DNA from: Leptospira soteropolitanensis
GTDB lineage: Bacteria; Spirochaetota; Leptospiria; Leptospirales; Leptospiraceae
Assembly (NCBI RefSeq): GCF_026151655.1
Contig: NZ_JAMQPN010000006.1
Location: 200,563-264,562 of the forward strand
Direction of reading: 5' to 3'
Length of the DNA stretch: 64,000 nucleotides
The position numbers and the translations under genes are program-made. Shown here piece by piece: positions 63,418 through 64,000 of the stretch. Numbering within the stretch: position 1 is the first letter of the stretch; every line of letters begins with the position of its first letter. The notes below the pieces were generated by a model, which was not told the origin of the DNA, searched no databases, and saw only the letters and a program-made list of their open reading frames with translations.

Positions 63418-63921
63418 ATGAAAAGAGAAAACGCCAACCAATTCCAGCTTGATCCCAAATGGAAGTGGTTAGAATTTTTATTGGGTTTTAAATATGCCAT
63501 CAACTTATACAGTCCTTTTGTAGGGTCCGGAATTCAAGTGATCAAATATAATAAAGAAAAACACCAAATTGATGTAAGATTAAAAATGAATTTTTTTACC
63601 CGAGGGTATATGGGCACACACTTTGGCGGATCCATCTATTCCATGTGCGATCCATTCTATGTATACTTACTAATAAAGAGATTAGGAAATCTTTATATGG
63701 TTTGGGACAAACACGCAGAGATTGACTATATCAAACAAAATAAGGAATCTATTTTTGCAAAATTTGAAGTAACAGACAGTGATATAGAAAATATCAAATC
63801 CTTGTTAACTCACCAAAAGAAAATAAATTATACTTTTTTAACCAACATTGTAGATTCAGAGGGGAACGTAGTTGCGTTAGTTAAAAAAATTATATACATC
63901 AGAAAATTGGCTCAAAAGTGA
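63418..63921 (+). CDS. DUF4442 hotdog-fold protein (thioesterase-like)
   Basis: A 167-residue protein of the DUF4442/PaaI-like hotdog group. The segment RGYMGTHFGGSIYSMCDPFYVYLLI carries the thioesterase-like HFGGS loop and aspartate. The start has AAGGT upstream. It may hydrolyse or bind acyl thioesters. It is probably regulated by the divergent TetR protein. A response regulator gene begins 11 bp after its stop. Confidence 0.8.
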   Translation: MKRENANQFQLDPKWKWLEFLLGFKYAINLYSPFVGSGIQVIKYNKEKHQIDVRLKMNFFTRGYMGTHFGGSIYSMCDPFYVYLLIKRLGNLYMVWDKHAEIDYIKQNKESIFAKFEVTDSDIENIKSLLTHQKKINYTFLTNIVDSEGNVVALVKKIIYIRKLAQK

Positions 63922-63932
63922 AGAAACTTGAA

Positions 63933-64000
63933 ATGAATGTTCTCCTTTTAGAAGACGAACCGATCCATGCAAATTACTTAAGTAAGCTATTAATTAAAAT
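63933..64000 (+). CDS. Response regulator receiver protein (5' part only)
   Basis: The last 68 bp open a frame MNVLLLEDEPIHANYLSKLL, a typical receiver-domain start with the acidic E7-D8-E9 cluster. It runs off the right edge. A GTG at 63918 in frame is an alternative start. Confidence 0.7.
   Translation, partial: MNVLLLEDEPIHANYLSKLLIK

Noticed and set aside
1..64000. CRISPR arrays, tRNA/rRNA genes, transposases or phage genes
   Set aside because: No regularly spaced direct repeats, cloverleaf sequences or recognisable transposase/integrase proteins were seen anywhere in the window.

Overview
The window looks like chromosome from a Leptospira species, most likely one of the saprophytic (L. 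biflexa-like) clades. The reasons are low GC, spirochaete-type lipoprotein signal peptides with loose lipoboxes, many TetR-type regulators and SpoIIE/histidine-kinase/7TM sensor proteins, and a cysteine-free PerR-type regulator. The species cannot be fixed from sequence alone. I see no insertion sequence, prophage, CRISPR array, tRNA or rRNA. Coding density is high, with short intergenic gaps.

Layout. 0-3.9 kb (minus): a P-type cation ATPase, a patatin-like lipase and a response regulator cut by the left edge. 3.9-11.9 kb: a secernin-like peptidase (plus), convergent with a minus operon of SpoIIE phosphatase sensor, histidine kinase, an unusual FAD/membrane/polyferredoxin fusion and glycerate kinase. 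12.2-15.9 kb: a PerR-type regulator, a ketopantoate-reductase-like protein, a small winged-helix regulator, a DoxX-like membrane protein and a double cyclic-nucleotide-binding protein. 15.9-22.4 kb (minus): a complete ebo cluster, eboA-B-C-D-E-F, predicted to make or export an unknown metabolite. 22.6-30.4 kb: a DUF1415 protein, an outer-membrane porin, a lipoprotein, a TetR/quinone-reductase divergent pair, a hemolysin III-type membrane protein and a badly decayed MgtA-type ATPase pseudogene. 30.4-36.2 kb: a structured intergenic repeat, an EF-hand protein, and a fatty-acid oxidation pair (dienoyl-CoA reductase, acyl-CoA dehydrogenase) divergent from a TetR regulator. 36.3-41 kb: a neutral ceramidase lipoprotein and a divergent endoglycoceramidase-like GH5 lipoprotein that share an operator-like palindrome.

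41-53 kb: SDR, AraC regulator, luciferase-like monooxygenase, PHB-depolymerase-like lipoprotein, alanine-racemase-fold protein, a four-module 7TM/kinase/receiver/SpoIIE hybrid, a nucleoside deoxyribosyltransferase gene broken by one stop codon, and a methyl-accepting chemotaxis protein. 53-58.5 kb: ArsR/SRPBCC pair, GST, ethanolamine ammonia-lyase eutBC, then three tandem tiny paralogous lipoproteins and a cupin lipoprotein. 58.6-64 kb: a second copy of the structured repeat, periplasmic KatG followed 2 bp later by a high-potential iron-sulfur protein, two small lipoproteins, a TetR/DUF4442 divergent pair and the start of a response regulator.

Two links stand out. The same 13-bp palindrome ATTTAGACTAAAT lies upstream of the PerR-type gene (12140) and of katG (58761), so these loci, 46 kb apart, probably form one peroxide regulon that includes the HiPIP as a candidate electron donor. 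The ceramidase and endoglycoceramidase would act one after the other on glycosphingolipids and appear to be under common control.
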